DNA of 64,000 nucleotides, from contig OZ012549.1 in NCBI GenBank assembly GCA_963935595.1, forward strand, positions 22,059,318 to 22,123,317, given 5' to 3'. Below the pieces are notes generated by a model. That model was not told the DNA's origin, made no database searches, and worked only from the letters and a program-made list of their open reading frames with translations. Origin of the DNA: Schoenobius gigantellus (Eukaryota > Arthropoda > Insecta > Lepidoptera > Crambidae). Positions 52,600 through 64,000 of the stretch are shown piece by piece. The position numbers and the translations under genes are program-made. Each line of letters opens with the position of its first letter. The first letter of the stretch is position 1.

Positions 52600-53150
52600 T
52601 ATTAATTTTATTCTAAAGCAACCACAAAAACGTTCACTGACGGTTTCGAAGCGTACCTAATTCAATTTTTCAGGACCGCCGGCACGTGGATTGATCCGGA
52701 ACGAGTGTAGATATTTATTTTTGCAATTTGCGAAACATTCGTGCTGGCGTCACATTTTGCAGATGTGAAAAACGTCAAAGTGGGCCGTGATAGACGACTA
52801 TGTGCATTTGAATACGAATATTTTCATATTGGCCTGTAATTGTTTGAGATTTAGCTTGTTTTCATCACATATAAATTGTATTGTGATTCTATATAGCGTT
52901 TTTTGAGTTGTTTGTATTAATTAAGCTCTGTCATCATGATTTAGCAGCTCAGTATAACTAAATAGTGGTTCTACAATACACTACAACAATAAATTAAGTT
53001 GATAGGTACAACTCTATTAGTGGTGCAAGAAAAATAATATCGATTTTACCACTGTTTGCAAATTCAATTCAATTCGGTTTTGTCTTTATCGAACCAAGTA
53101 TTTAACAATAGATTAGATTAGCCAAGCATTTGGCATTTAAAACGAGTTAT
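52600..53150. other. Spacer
   Basis: No gene or named repeat seen. Confidence 0.4.
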
Positions 53151-53160
53151 TTAATTGAGT

Positions 53161-53491
53161 CAAGCGTCGTCGGTGGCGCTCTGTGGATCGGCACTTGCCT
53201 TCCGATTGAGAGGTCCTGGGTTCGAGACCACCATGTACCTACCAATGTGTTTTTTCGTTTTTTGAATTTCATATTTAGGTACATTTGTCTGACACTTCTA
53301 CGGTGAAGGAAAACATCGTGAAGCAACCTGTAGGTATACATCTGCGAAGAAATTCAAAGGTATTTATGTGAAGTCGACAAATCTGCACTGGGCCAGCGTG
53401 GTTGGCTAAGGCCTAAATACCCTAATTTAGGATAGGCTCGAGCCCTTCGGTGGGGATGTATATGAGCTATTATGATGATGATGATGATGAC
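53161..53491 (+). repeat. Intact tRNA-derived SINE with 10-bp TSD (family 1)
   Basis: 331 bp, ending in a (GAT)n tail (53472-53490) and flanked by 'ttaattgagt' on both sides (53151-53160, 53492-53501). B-box-like 'gggttcgagaccacc' near 53218. The best reference copy of the family in this window. Confidence 0.88.
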
Positions 53492-53626
53492 TTAATTGAG
53501 TAGGAGTAGGTAAAATATACTAAACTGAGTACTAACCAAGGACTTAGTAAATCAATTAGAACCAAGCGCATCACTTAGAGGGAGTAAAAAACTATTGATT
53601 ACATGAAAAAAATATTATTACAACAT

Positions 53627-55850
53627 TTATTGAATGAATTTCCTTAAATTGAAGACGAATCGAATGCAGTTATTTAGAAGTCGGTCTAGTTTATTGAGTA
53701 GATCAGCATTCAGGCCGAAATAGCACACATCACCGTAGTCTATAATTGGGAAGATTAAAGTCTGTACAAGCATTTTTTTTAAGTCAGTTGGTGTGAAATT
53801 CTTTAGACGGTAAAGGTTCCTTAAAATACCAGTCACTCTTTGACAAATGCTAGTAATCTGCTGCCAGCTCAACGCGGAGTCGATGTACAGCCCCAAATTC
53901 TTCACGCTGTTACATAAAGGGATAATTTCACCGTCAAATACGACAGAATGTAGACTCTGATGTACCACTCTCGACATGATCCTAGTGCTACCCACCAGTA
54001 TAGCTTGACATTTAGACGGGTTTACACGGATTCCAAACCGCTCAGAACATCTCTTAATAGCAGCGAGGTCTGGTTACTTAGATCAATGGCATCATTAACA
54101 CTTTCAACATTAGCTTGAGTATAGAGTTGCAAGTCATCAGCATACAAGTGATGCGCGCAGCGAATATGTCGGGTAATAAAATTTATAACAATTTTAAACA
54201 GAAGTGGAGATAAAATGCCGCCTGAGGGACTCCAGCTACAAGGTTACACCACGTGGAAAGCGATTCATCCCAAGTAACCGACTGCTGTCGACCCTGAAGA
54301 ACCACTCAATTGCCTCGCAAGAGACCTTCATAGGAGCTAAAATATTTAGAAGTATTTTATGGCTAACGGCATTAAATGCATTAGAAAAGTCAATAAGAAT
54401 CAATACAGTTAGCTTTCTGTCCTCAATACCAGTCCTAATATCCCCAGTCACCTCGAGGAGAGCTGTAGAAGTAATGTGACCAGGTCTAAAACCAGACTGG
54501 TAAGGACTCAGAAGTGAGTTTTTGTAAATGAAGGTGGAGAATTGTTTATGTACGCATGCCTCGAGCACTTTGGACAGGTAGGGAAGAATGGAGATAGGTC
54601 GGAATTGATTAGGGACAGTTGAATTAGGAACGTTAGGAAGGGAGCGAACTAAAGCTTTTCGCCAGATGGATGGGAATGTTGCAGACTTAAGGGAAAAGTT
54701 CACAATATCGGTGATCGCAGGTAGGACGTGCTCAAGTATGGAGACAATTATATGACGATTGATATTGTCGCAACCAACAGCATTGGACTTGATAGATAAA
54801 ATTGTCTTTTTGATCTCTTTGGAAGACACTGGCGAAAAATTGAAAGGGGCAATGTTTGGAGTTGGAAGACCAGCTATGTGAGCATTGGTGTCAGCAATAT
54901 CCAGGCAATAATGACTGGCATTATGTAAAAAATGACAATTTAGATCATCCAAGCTAATTGTGCTAGGGAAATCAGAGTGGTGTGTTTTTCCTATCCCTAT
55001 ATATGGCGGCGTTTAGTGTTCCGTATCACCTGATTACACCGATTCCTTGCAACCCTATAGGCATCCCACCTCACATCATTGCGGTCCTTTTTAAAGCACC
55101 GACAGGCCCTGTCTCTCCGCTTCATAGTCTTCCGAATTTCTTCGGACATCCAAGGTGCGGGGCTGCGTTTCAATTTAATTTTCCATACCGGAGCATGTGC
55201 GTCATATAACTGAGTGATAACATTGTAAAAATGATTTTGTCATCAATGGTAGTGGCCAGAAATAACTGTTCCCAGTTAATTTTAGATGCATCAGACTGAA
55301 ATTTTGCAGCATCTACTTTAGCATAATGTCGCCTGTACAGGACTTTAGGTGTTGGCGTTAGGAGGCTTCAGGATGTAGGAAAGGAAAATAAGATCATGAG
55401 GGAGAAACTAGGAGCAGGATGTTGGCCGTGGGAAGACAGAAGACAGGGATTTGACACAAGCATCAAGTCAAGCCAAGAGTCATTTCCACAAGTATTGACG
55501 TATGTTGACTGAAGTGGCAGCACGTGTAGACTATTTGACTCAACCATTTGTAACAACTTGCATGGACGGGGAGATTGAGGGGAAAGGATGTTGGTGTTGA
55601 AGTCACCCATGATGATGTGGTGTGCATAATCAGACCCTAACGATTCAAAAACTGATTCTAAGTCAGTGAAGTAATCAATAGAAGGAGGACAAAAAAATAC
55701 CCCAAGCACTAACTTAGCACTGCCCTTTGGGGTTGAAAAAGGTGAAAGTTTTGAATGCAAAGTTTTATGTACAAACGCAGACGTTGGTGAATAAAGTTCT
55801 GGTTGTTCAGAAAAATAAAAATAGTATAGCATTTTTAAACTCTACTTCAG
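53627..55850 (-). pseudogene. CR1/Jockey-like LINE (endonuclease-RT), broken
   Basis: Minus strand, read from 55832 down. An endonuclease fragment has 'HHIIMGDFNTNILSP' and 'SWLDLMLVSNP' (55832-55368). A degenerate linker covers 55367-54960. RT blocks 'NQFRPISILPYLSKVLEACV' and 'YQSGFRPGHITSTALL' follow, with 'LILIDFSNAFNAVSH' (54952-54236). The C-terminal 'VKNLGLYIDSALSWQQ' and 'IIDYGDVCYFG' are at 53995-53627. The stretch with the YADD box (about 54235-54000) is frameshifted. A different family from LINEs 'A' and 'B'. Confidence 0.85.
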
Positions 55851-55859
55851 AAATAGGGT

Positions 55860-58570
55860 GAGGGGGTAATTTTTCAACAGATCTTTATTTTTAGACACAC
55901 AAATTCAGTCAATATAAAATTTGAAAGTTTGCTTTATTCTTAAGCAAGATTGGGAGTTGACACGTAATGTAATGAGAGTGAACAACAGTGAATAAGTTTT
56001 ACTTTGGCTAAACACTGTAAAAAGAAATCAATACAATTAATTTTCGCTAGTCAATACAATAGTCAATTCATCGATATACCTAGTACTTAGGTTGGGTAAG
56101 ACCTCGTTGGCCTTGTGGTCATGGCGTATGTTGAAGCACGGTTGAAGACGCAGGCTCGTGTACTCGTACTGCCTTAAGAGAGATTTTTCTTCTATTGATT
56201 TAAATATTGTTAGAAATGTTATAACCTAAGCATTAAAAATACAGAGTCAAAAAGAAGAATGGCACACCCAGGGTCGCATAAAATATCAAGTGAAAGTCGA
56301 TGAAATTCTATGCATTATATTAGACAATTATAGTTGTTCATTTCCTATAAATATGGTTTTTTTGTAAAACGGGAATAATGAGAAAATCGAAAAAATAAAA
56401 CTTGTATCAAAACTCAACCACACATGCAATAACGAAACGCATAGGTAAAGTATAAACAAATAAGTTGCCACCTTAAATAATTAAATAAATATAATGTTTA
56501 AAATATTTATAAGATTTAACTATTTAATACGTTTTTTAAAGTTTTATGTGATAACAAGTGATAAATAAACGGAATTCGATATTAATGAGTATTAAAGACA
56601 AAGTTTTATTTTAATAACTTATTGTCAATAAGTCTTAATAATATAATTTATTGAAACAAATATCAAGATTATGCCTAATTCTTCGGTCGGTGTGATAACA
56701 TCTTTTGGCTGTTTGTCCATGAACCGCACCCTTACATTACAACAATCATACATCATGTGGATAGGGTACCTATCCACCCTATGTTTTGTTGTCAATTGTC
56801 ATCTGTATATACCTTTTTATATGATTTCGGCTGTGTAGGTAACTAAATACCTATAATTACCTATTTTTCAAATCAATTCTAGTATTAAATCATATATTAT
56901 CTGTATGTAAGTTCACTGATATTTGTAGGTTATACTTATCGCAGCATAACACGAAAACCCCATTTTAAAAAAATATGCTACAATTACCTTTTTTTTTAAT
57001 TGGACTTAGACCTATCTTTTAAGGATATTTTCATTAAGATACATAACTCCTAAGTGCGACACTGAAAAGACACGGGGTTCTGCCATTCTTCTTTGTATAA
57101 TATACAAGAATGTTTTCCTTTAGTAAAATTTGCTGTCATCTTTTATTAGGGTATTTTCCTTCCAAGCCTTTTTATACCCTGTTTTAATAATAAATCCTAC
57201 TGAGTCTGAAAATCTTTTTTCCTCGTTTTATATGCACCATTTAAGCCTGTCACAATAAAAGTTTGTATACCTATTAAAGTTCGCGACTGATATACGAGTA
57301 TTAATCTGCCATCTTCAATGCGGCTGACGATTATTTCAGATGATACTGGGCTGATTATAACATCTCATGAACTCTGCTGTCATTTTTAGTCTCACCGTTA
57401 CCTGGGGGCCTAGACAAGTGGCAATCGCTTAATAGCGCAACGATATCTAAATTCGTCATCGTCTTTGAGATAACGAAAACAAATTCCTAGCCAATATACC
57501 TATAACAGGATTATAGCGTATATAAATATTGGTAAACTACTCAAAACGAAATAAGGCCCACCATTATGTTGTAGTGTTTTAAGAAATCGTAAAATAAATG
57601 ATTCAAAGTATTGGGTTGCACTACTAATGACAAAAATTATAAATGTCCAATACGAAAAATGTCCAAAATGAAAAATGTCCAATACGAAAAATTAAAATTA
57701 AAATAAAAAAGAAAATTCCATTTTTTAAATAAGACAAAGTTATTGTATTGTAACTTTGTCTAGGCCCACAGAGCGGCTAATGCTCATTTCCATTTTTAAT
57801 ATTTAGTGAAAGTAATTTCTATTCGGTATAAAATGATTTTTCAAGGGACATCTGTTATTCGGAGCTCCTTTCACATCTGTGATCTGTGACTATTTCCAAA
57901 GTCCAAAATAAGTAATCACGTATTAATTGGTTTAAATGTGCTATCCTTGGTTAGAGAAATAAGTTATCTTCAGGTGTTTGACATTACATACCTGCAGGGA
58001 CATTAAAGTCAATTGCTTCGTATTGGTTCGATTGAGTGACGCCGGGAGATCTTGTTTACTGCCGGCCGGGCTCCTGGATTTATGTCCTCCTGCTCTGCGC
58101 TTGTAATAAACCAGATAACTCGATTTATAGCGTCAGAATAGCAGCATAGGCCGTGTGTTAGCTGTAAAATATTAAACGACAAGGGAATTTGTCTTGATGT
58201 CTTATTATTGTGAACGTGCTTCTTTTTAGTTGTACTGTTGAATTAAATATTAAATCATTTTATATATAAATAAATATATTAGGATGACTTCTTCGTTTAA
58301 CAATTGGATGTTTTAATGTAAATAAAAAATAATAATATAACTATTATTATATTTTTGTTCAATTATGCAAACCTTGCACAATGCAGACACTGACAATTTT
58401 GAAGAAGCGTTTTATGAACAGCATGTGGATAGTGTCAATTAATCCACGTTACCATGGACAAGGACAAGGATTTTGTTTCTGCATAGATATGGGACATTCG
58501 CCACTAATTGTTTCTGTTAATCATCGTGTCAATAATTTGACCTAATAACCATATAATAGTCATGTTAACA
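55860..58570. other. AT-rich spacer with minor repeats
   Basis: A tandem run of a 15-bp 'aaaaatgtccaatacg' type unit lies at 57640-57690 and a small inverted repeat 'acaaagtta' / 'taactttgt' at 57725-57760. No gene seen. Confidence 0.45.
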
Positions 58571-58576
58571 TAGTTA

Positions 58577-59353
58577 AGCCGGCTTTGGACTATAGGATGT
58601 AATATATATTACATGTTGAGCTATATATTACATCCCGGGTTTGCTGTTCTCACTATCAGATATATTTTTAAGAATAGTTCAGCTTCTATGATCCTTACAT
58701 CATAACGTCTAATCGAAACGGTTGACTCCTCGTTAATAAATGGATAATATGGAAATTGTTTTGCTAGATACTTTCGATAGTTCATCGGACGAAGATGATG
58801 CAGTATTCGATTTACATGTCTCATTATTTAACAAAAAATTCAATAAACGTCGATTCTGGATATCGAATCATATTAGACTAAGAAAAGATTATAGTGAATT
58901 TATTACGTTTCTCCATGCAGCATCCTTAATTTCATTCATTTTATACTCTTCACGATTAGTCGGTCATAAACAAGGATATTTCCTAACACTTTCTATAAAA
59001 TGTTCCATTATTATAGGGATAAATAGGTAAATACGTAAAGAAAAGATTGCGAACCAAAATACCCAAAAATCATAACATGCGGACAGCTAGGTACGTGCGC
59101 ATGACCGTCACGATTCGAAATGAAGGCGAGGCAGGGGCAGAGGTGCGGTGTGCGGGAACGTGAGGTAAAATATATACCGCCTAAATAGCCTTCAAATATA
59201 GCTCGGTCGAGCGAAAAAATATTTACAGTTTGGGGTGTAATATATATTATAGCACAGTGAGAACGGTCTCGTAAAAAAGTATGGCAAGCGATAAAATATT
59301 ATATCTCAAAATGTAATATATATTACATTACATCCCATAGTCAAAAGCCGGCT
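58577..59353 (+). mobile_element. PIF/Harbinger deletion derivative, TTA TSD
   Basis: 777 bp with inverted ends 'agccggctttggactatagg' / its complement (a few mismatches), flanked by TTA (58574-58576 and 59354-59356). The 3-bp TTA duplication is typical of PIF/Harbinger. Subterminal 'aatatatatt' palindromes occur at both ends. It contains the start of a transposase ORF. Confidence 0.8.
58740..59030 (+). pseudogene. Harbinger transposase N-terminal fragment
   Basis: 96 codons with an acidic N-terminus ('DTFDSSSDEDDAVFDLHV') and 'RRFWISNHIRLRKDYSEFIT', the conserved start of the HARBI1-like nuclease family (RRFW...R...GE). The DDE catalytic region is deleted. Confidence 0.65.
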
Positions 59354-59359
59354 TTATTC

Positions 59360-60190
59360 AAAAGTTATGGCGTCACTGAATATTCGAAATCGTAAAATTA
59401 TAAAGTCGCAGTATGTAAAAGGCTTAATTGAATTAATAATTATACGCTACTTTTAGCTAGTTATGTTCGGTAAAGGAAACATTATTGTTTACTAACTGTC
59501 ACAGTAGCTACGTATGACAATGTGAATGTATACAATATCCTACAAAAGCATTTACATGATGGTCGTACATAGTATGGTATTTACATCGGCGGCGGAATGA
59601 AAATATTCGTAGGTTTTCATTTTTTTTTTGTATAAAGTATTACGAGCATACTATAAATTATCTTTTAAAACTGTGACAGCATAAAATCTTTTAAGATTGT
59701 TGCAAAAATATACTTGGCTATTTGATTATAAGTATAACGTTGATTTATTTAAGGCTCACAAAACAAATTATAGTTACAAAATGGGTATATATACATACAT
59801 GGTGCAAAAAATAAGGTGTAGAGTCACAGATTAGATAATAGTTACTACGTAACTACGTGGTACTTACTACGTGGTAGAGTCTACACCTTTGTTTTTGCAC
59901 AATGTATTAGTTATATAGTCTAGAAGAGAGAGACTAGACTGTAACTCTTAATATAAGTACAGGGATGAGTTGGATATAATGAAATGTTACGAGGGATTTA
60001 CATTGATTTAGCTAATATTTAATATTAGTAATTTTGTAAGCATAAGATGAACCTAATCATGAGCTGAAATAAATTTCAAAACTTGTTTTCTAAATTGACA
60101 CAATTTTGCACCAAAATTATCTTAAAAGGAGTGCTCAGAGACAGTATCGTTATATAATTGACATATTTTGACTACTGGAGTCTTTATTTT
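59360..60190. other. Spacer with small inverted repeat
   Basis: 59800-59905 carries inverted 'gcaaaaaataaggtgtagag' / 'ctctacaccttt..tttgca' arms, MITE-like in size. Otherwise nothing recognised. Confidence 0.45.
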
Positions 60191-60194
60191 TATT

Positions 60195-60470
60195 TTAGAC
60201 TAGCTTCTGCCCGCGACTTCGTCTGCGTGGACTTCAGAATTGGGTCTAAACCAAATTTCAAAGCTGTTTGCCCGCGGCTTAGCTCGTAAACAATTTTTAA
60301 TTTTCTCTCGGGAACTACTTAAGGAGTTGGGATAAAAGGTAGCCTATGTTCTTTTCCATGTACGTACATGCATGCGAAATTTCATCTCAATCCGTTCAGC
60401 CATTTTTGCGTGATTGAGTAACAAACATCCAAACATCCACACTTTCACTTTTATAATATTAGTAGGATAA
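60195..60470 (+). repeat. 'actagctt...cgcgacttcg' dispersed repeat, full copy
   Basis: Starts 'actagcttctgcccgcgact' and ends 'cttttataatattagtagga', with 'tctcaatccgttcagccatt' in the body. Same terminal pattern as 35633-35790. Confidence 0.75.
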
Positions 60471-60479
60471 AAGGCAACA

Positions 60480-61098
60480 AACATTTGTAGTGATTTACTC
60501 GCATATTATAATGATGTCTGAGTAGCATACGTTTTTTAAGCAAGAGTTTAAACAACGTTCCATTTTTTAAATATGATGGACTAACTTTTTTCTTCAACTT
60601 GGGTTTTAAATCTCCATAATTACGTCTGAGCTGGCGCTCAAAACCACTGACCTAAACGATTCGACGAACACATGAAAACTACATAGATATAAAATAGTTT
60701 CCATGATTAGACCAGTCCAATCAAAGATCCCAGCATCAGTCCATTGATGGCAACTCGGACCTTTCTAGCCATCAGGTAAATTACAGAAATATACTAAACG
60801 TTACACTTGATATCATTTGGAAATCAGAATCACAGATAACCAGCAAATGTTTTTACAAAAAAAAACACACTTAAAAACCTCACAGGGATATACTTACATG
60901 GTGAAATGTGTTACCGTGAATTTTGTAACGACCGCGCTCGAAACACTCATCTATTTATCTCTCCTCAACTAAGCCTCAGAACGCCCTGGCTTTAAAGGGG
61001 CTTGGCGGAAGTCTCAAAATAGTAATTCGGAGAGCTGCAAAGATAGTTTTAAAAAGGCACCGGTTGCGAGTTATTGGGGTGGTCAAATCGAAGCGCTG
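60480..61098. other. Spacer left of the Transib element
   Basis: No gene or named repeat seen. The five bases before the element are CGCTG (61094-61098), the predicted target duplication. Confidence 0.45.
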
Positions 61099-64000
61099 CA
61101 CTGTGGGACATCCATAGGTCATAAATCTTAAAAACCTGCTTTCTTGTTTTACATTTTATTCCTTGTCGTTACATTGGATAGTTGCGGTACCTTCTGAAAC
61201 TATAAATAGGTCAGTAATTAGAGTGCGCCTTCATTATCTATTGTGCATTCAAAGAGAGCGCATCGCCAATCGTAAATACTGTTATCAGTGAGTCATTAAA
61301 AAGCGTGACGTCATTTGTTGTCATTGCGGGACCTGTGAGTGCTGTGTGAGTTTTTTCTGAAATGGATATCCAAGAACAGGGTATGTAATAATTAATATTT
61401 TTATTTTAATTGTATCTTAGTATATATTTTCTTTAGTATGTCATTGCTACGAGGCGACTTTTCTTGGAGTATTATATTTTAATATTCAAAGTTTGAATAA
61501 ACTTTTAAATATGTTCCCACTCGCTCCGACTATGGAGGTATATTGCACCATAATCTTTAGACTTTCTTATCTTAGGAAAATTAAAACTTGGCTGCCCTTA
61601 TCTGCCCTTTTGGCGATGACAAGGGTGCTACGGTTGCCAGATTATCTCGTAGCATTTGCTACGAAATTAGTTTATTTAGTCTTAGTGCTTTGTGTAGGTT
61701 TTGTGACTGAATTTTAACCGTTTTTTTTTTGTTTTAGGTAATTTATATATATGCTCGTTTTCAAGAATGCATATTCTTGAAATATGGCTAACTGTCAATA
61801 CCGATAATGACTCGGAAAAGTGTCGTCAAGTCCTACAAAGTTTGTTGACTACTCTGAACGATGCTGAGAACATTGATATTCATTATTTAGAGAAAATTGT
61901 TAATAATTTATGTAAAGCTATTGCTCGATTCTGGAAAAAATGTAATAGGGATAAAACCAAGCTTTTATATAAGAATTCCGATTGGTTTAATGTTATTGAA
62001 AAAATTCAACTTGTGAAAAACAATAAGCAATGTACTCCGTCTGAAACGTCGCCGTGTCATTCACGTGGTCGTCCTCGAAAACCTTTTACGCAATGTAGTA
62101 AAAGGACTAAACGTCGGAGAGTAGCTGATTTGTCAAAGTCTGATGATTCTACTGTGAGTGCATTGCTTGATGTTTCAGACTGTTCATTCGATTCGTGTAT
62201 ATCTAGAGTTAGCACTGATGATGTCTTGTCACTTGTGACTGATGCTCAGTTGACAAAACATCAGTATTTATTAATTAAAAACTTTGTTAATAGTAAGATT
62301 TCTCCTAATGTATTACCATGTTACCAACAAATTACTAAAGCGAAACAGAGATGTTACCCTTCTAATATAACTGTTTCCGAGTCTTCAGCTGAAGTTGAAT
62401 TACAAAGTCTTTTTGATCACACAGCTTCTCGAATCCTTGAATCTCAAAAAGAGGTCTTAGATCAGATTCCTGATGATTGTTTGTCTAATATCTCTTTACT
62501 TGGGAAATGGGGATTCGATGGCAGCACTGGACATAGTGAATACAAACAATTTTTTTCAGATTCAACTTTAGAAGATAGTAGTTTGTTTGTAACATCTTAT
62601 GTACCCCTTCAAATTATTGTAAAATTAGCTGAAGATAATTGTAAAATTTTATGGAAAAATCCTCGACCCTCTTCCACTAGGTACTGCCGTCCTATTCGAT
62701 TTCAATTTTTGAAAGAAAGCACAGCAGTGTCTTTGCAAGAGGAAGCTTATTTTAAGGATAAAATTGAAAGTTTGCAACCTACTTTTATTCAGATCGACAA
62801 TCGTGAATTGGTCGTTTCTCATAAGTTGCAGCTTTCAATGGTAGATGGTAAAATTTGTAGTGCTTTAAGTGAAACATCTACAAGTAGATGTTATATATGT
62901 AATGCTACCCCTAAAGAGATGAATAAAATAGACGAATGTTTACAAAAACCTGTAATAGAGAGTAGATACCAATTTGGATTATCACCACTACATTCTTGGA
63001 TACGTTTCTTCGAATATTTTATTCATCTTTCATATAGATTAGACATAAAAAAATGGCAAGTTAGGCTAGATAGTGATAAACAATTGTTATCAAATAAAAA
63101 ACAATATGTACAGTCCCAGTTTAGGGAACGATTAGGTTTAATAGTTGACAAGCCGCGTAGTGGTGGAAGCGGGACGTCTAACGACGGAAACACGGCCAGG
63201 AAGTTTTTTTTGGAATCAGCTGTATCTGCTGAAATTACAGGTTTGAATAAGGATCTCATAGATCGTTGTTGTGTAATATTACAAACGTTATCTTCTGGAC
63301 ATAAAATTAATGAATGCAAGTTTAAAGACTATGCATTACAAACAGCATACAGCCTGGTCGAGGAATATCCGTGGTATAGTCTTCCTGCTTCTGTCCACAA
63401 GGTGCTCGTACATGGATCAGATATTATAAGTTATGCATTGTTATCTATAGGAGAACTTTCCGAAGAAGCTGCTGAAGCGACAAATAAGTATATCAAAATT
63501 TATAGACGAAGTCACACTCGAAAAATGTCACGTGAAGTTACCAATCAAGATTTAATACAACGACTATTATTACATTCAGATCCTTATATTACAAGTCTTC
63601 GGAAACTTCCCCCTAAAAAGAAAAAAACTCTGTCACAAAGTGTAATAGAATTGTTACATGTTTAATATTGTTAGAATAAGAATAATTTATTTGTATTTTG
63701 TTAGTTGTTTTGTTTTTTTTTGTATTTAATTAATTTTAATTTATTTATTTCTATTATTTTATTATAATTAAATAATGTTATCAATGTTTTGACTCTTATT
63801 TTATTTAAAATATATGTTTTACATTCCAATTTTTAAGTGTTTGTTCATGATAAATTTAGGTAAAAGTATGTTATTGTTTATATTTGTTTTTTACTGAAGT
63901 AAACGTTTTTTATTCCGTAAATACATGTACTTCTTTCATTTTAATGTTCCTAAAACACTTTTACAACTATAATTCACTAAAATAATACAATGTATTGATA
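61099..64000 (+). mobile_element. Transib (RAG1-related) DNA transposon, right end outside window
   Basis: The left end starts 'CACTGTGGGACATCCATAGG', whose CACTGTG is the reverse complement of the V(D)J heptamer CACAGTG and fits the CAC start of Transib ends. The two-exon transposase follows. No matching inverted end occurs before base 64000. Confidence 0.75.
61362..63665 (+). CDS. Transib transposase, two exons, intact
   Basis: Exon 1 (61362-61380) encodes six codons plus one base and ends at a GTATGT donor. Exon 2 begins at 61738 after 'gttttag' and runs to the stop at 63663-63665, about 648 aa in all. Family features: 'GKWGFDGSTGHSEYKQF' (probable first catalytic Asp), 'WKNPRPSSTRYCRPIRFQFL', 'LSMVDGKICSAL' (second Asp), 'CYICNATPKEM' and 'FGLSPLHSWIRFFEYFIHLS' (Cys/His zinc-binding region as in RAG1), 'GSGTSNDGNTARKFF', and 'LSEEAAEATNKYIKIYRR' (probable catalytic Glu). 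An N-terminal 'RGRPRKP' is an AT-hook-like motif (about residues 115-121). Catalytic assignments are by analogy with RAG1/Transib. No lesions seen, so it may be active. Confidence 0.9.

Noticed and set aside
54982..55209. 75-codon plus ORF
   Set aside because: Antisense to the decayed endonuclease-RT linker of the minus-strand LINE.
61493..61717. 74-codon ORF near the Transib
   Set aside because: Lies wholly within the predicted transposase intron.

Overview
The window looks like gene-poor, AT-rich nuclear DNA of a moth or butterfly. I infer Lepidoptera from the repeats: tRNA-derived SINEs with (GAT)n tails, several CR1/Jockey-like and RTE-like LINE fragments, a mariner remnant and the short 'actagct...cgaactacgtttcgcc' dispersed repeat. 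I see no convincing single-copy host gene. Nearly every coding segment belongs to a mobile element.

The main feature is a complete Polinton/Maverick (adintovirus-like) element at 27640-44263 (16,624 bp). It has 90-bp terminal inverted repeats with one mismatch and a perfect 6-bp target duplication (GCCCTG). Its rightward block encodes a packaging ATPase, a conserved Polinton protein, a fibre-like coiled-coil protein, a chromodomain integrase, a phospholipase A2-domain protein, an adenain-like protease, a minor capsid protein, a 48-aa basic peptide, the major capsid protein and a 163-aa conserved protein. Its leftward block encodes a small lysine/arginine-rich protein, a full-length protein-primed type B DNA polymerase and a multi-exon gene. 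The frames are open, so the copy looks young and possibly competent. Three features stand out. The PLA2-domain gene ends in a canonical slippery heptamer (A AAA AAC, then TAA), and a -1 shift there enters the protease frame, which is open well upstream of its first ATG. The multi-exon gene has a start codon split across an intron (AT|G) and two duplicated 81-bp symmetric exons. Several genes overlap by ATGA.

Left flank (1-27639): nested and decayed LINEs. At 10-15.7 kb a nearly intact CR1-like LINE (10872-14636) interrupts an older relative. There is also a mariner remnant with a LINE in it, a 1.8-kb TIR element with an 8-bp duplication (7272-9084), a Ty3/gypsy remnant, and an RTE copy interrupted by an ORF1-only 'half-LINE'.

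Right flank (44264-64000): a 728-bp fold-back element beside the Polinton, several SINEs, two more LINE fragments, a PIF/Harbinger deletion derivative with TTA duplications (58577-59353), and at the right edge a Transib (RAG1-related) transposon. The Transib has an intact two-exon transposase and a left end starting CACTGTG. Its right end lies outside the window.
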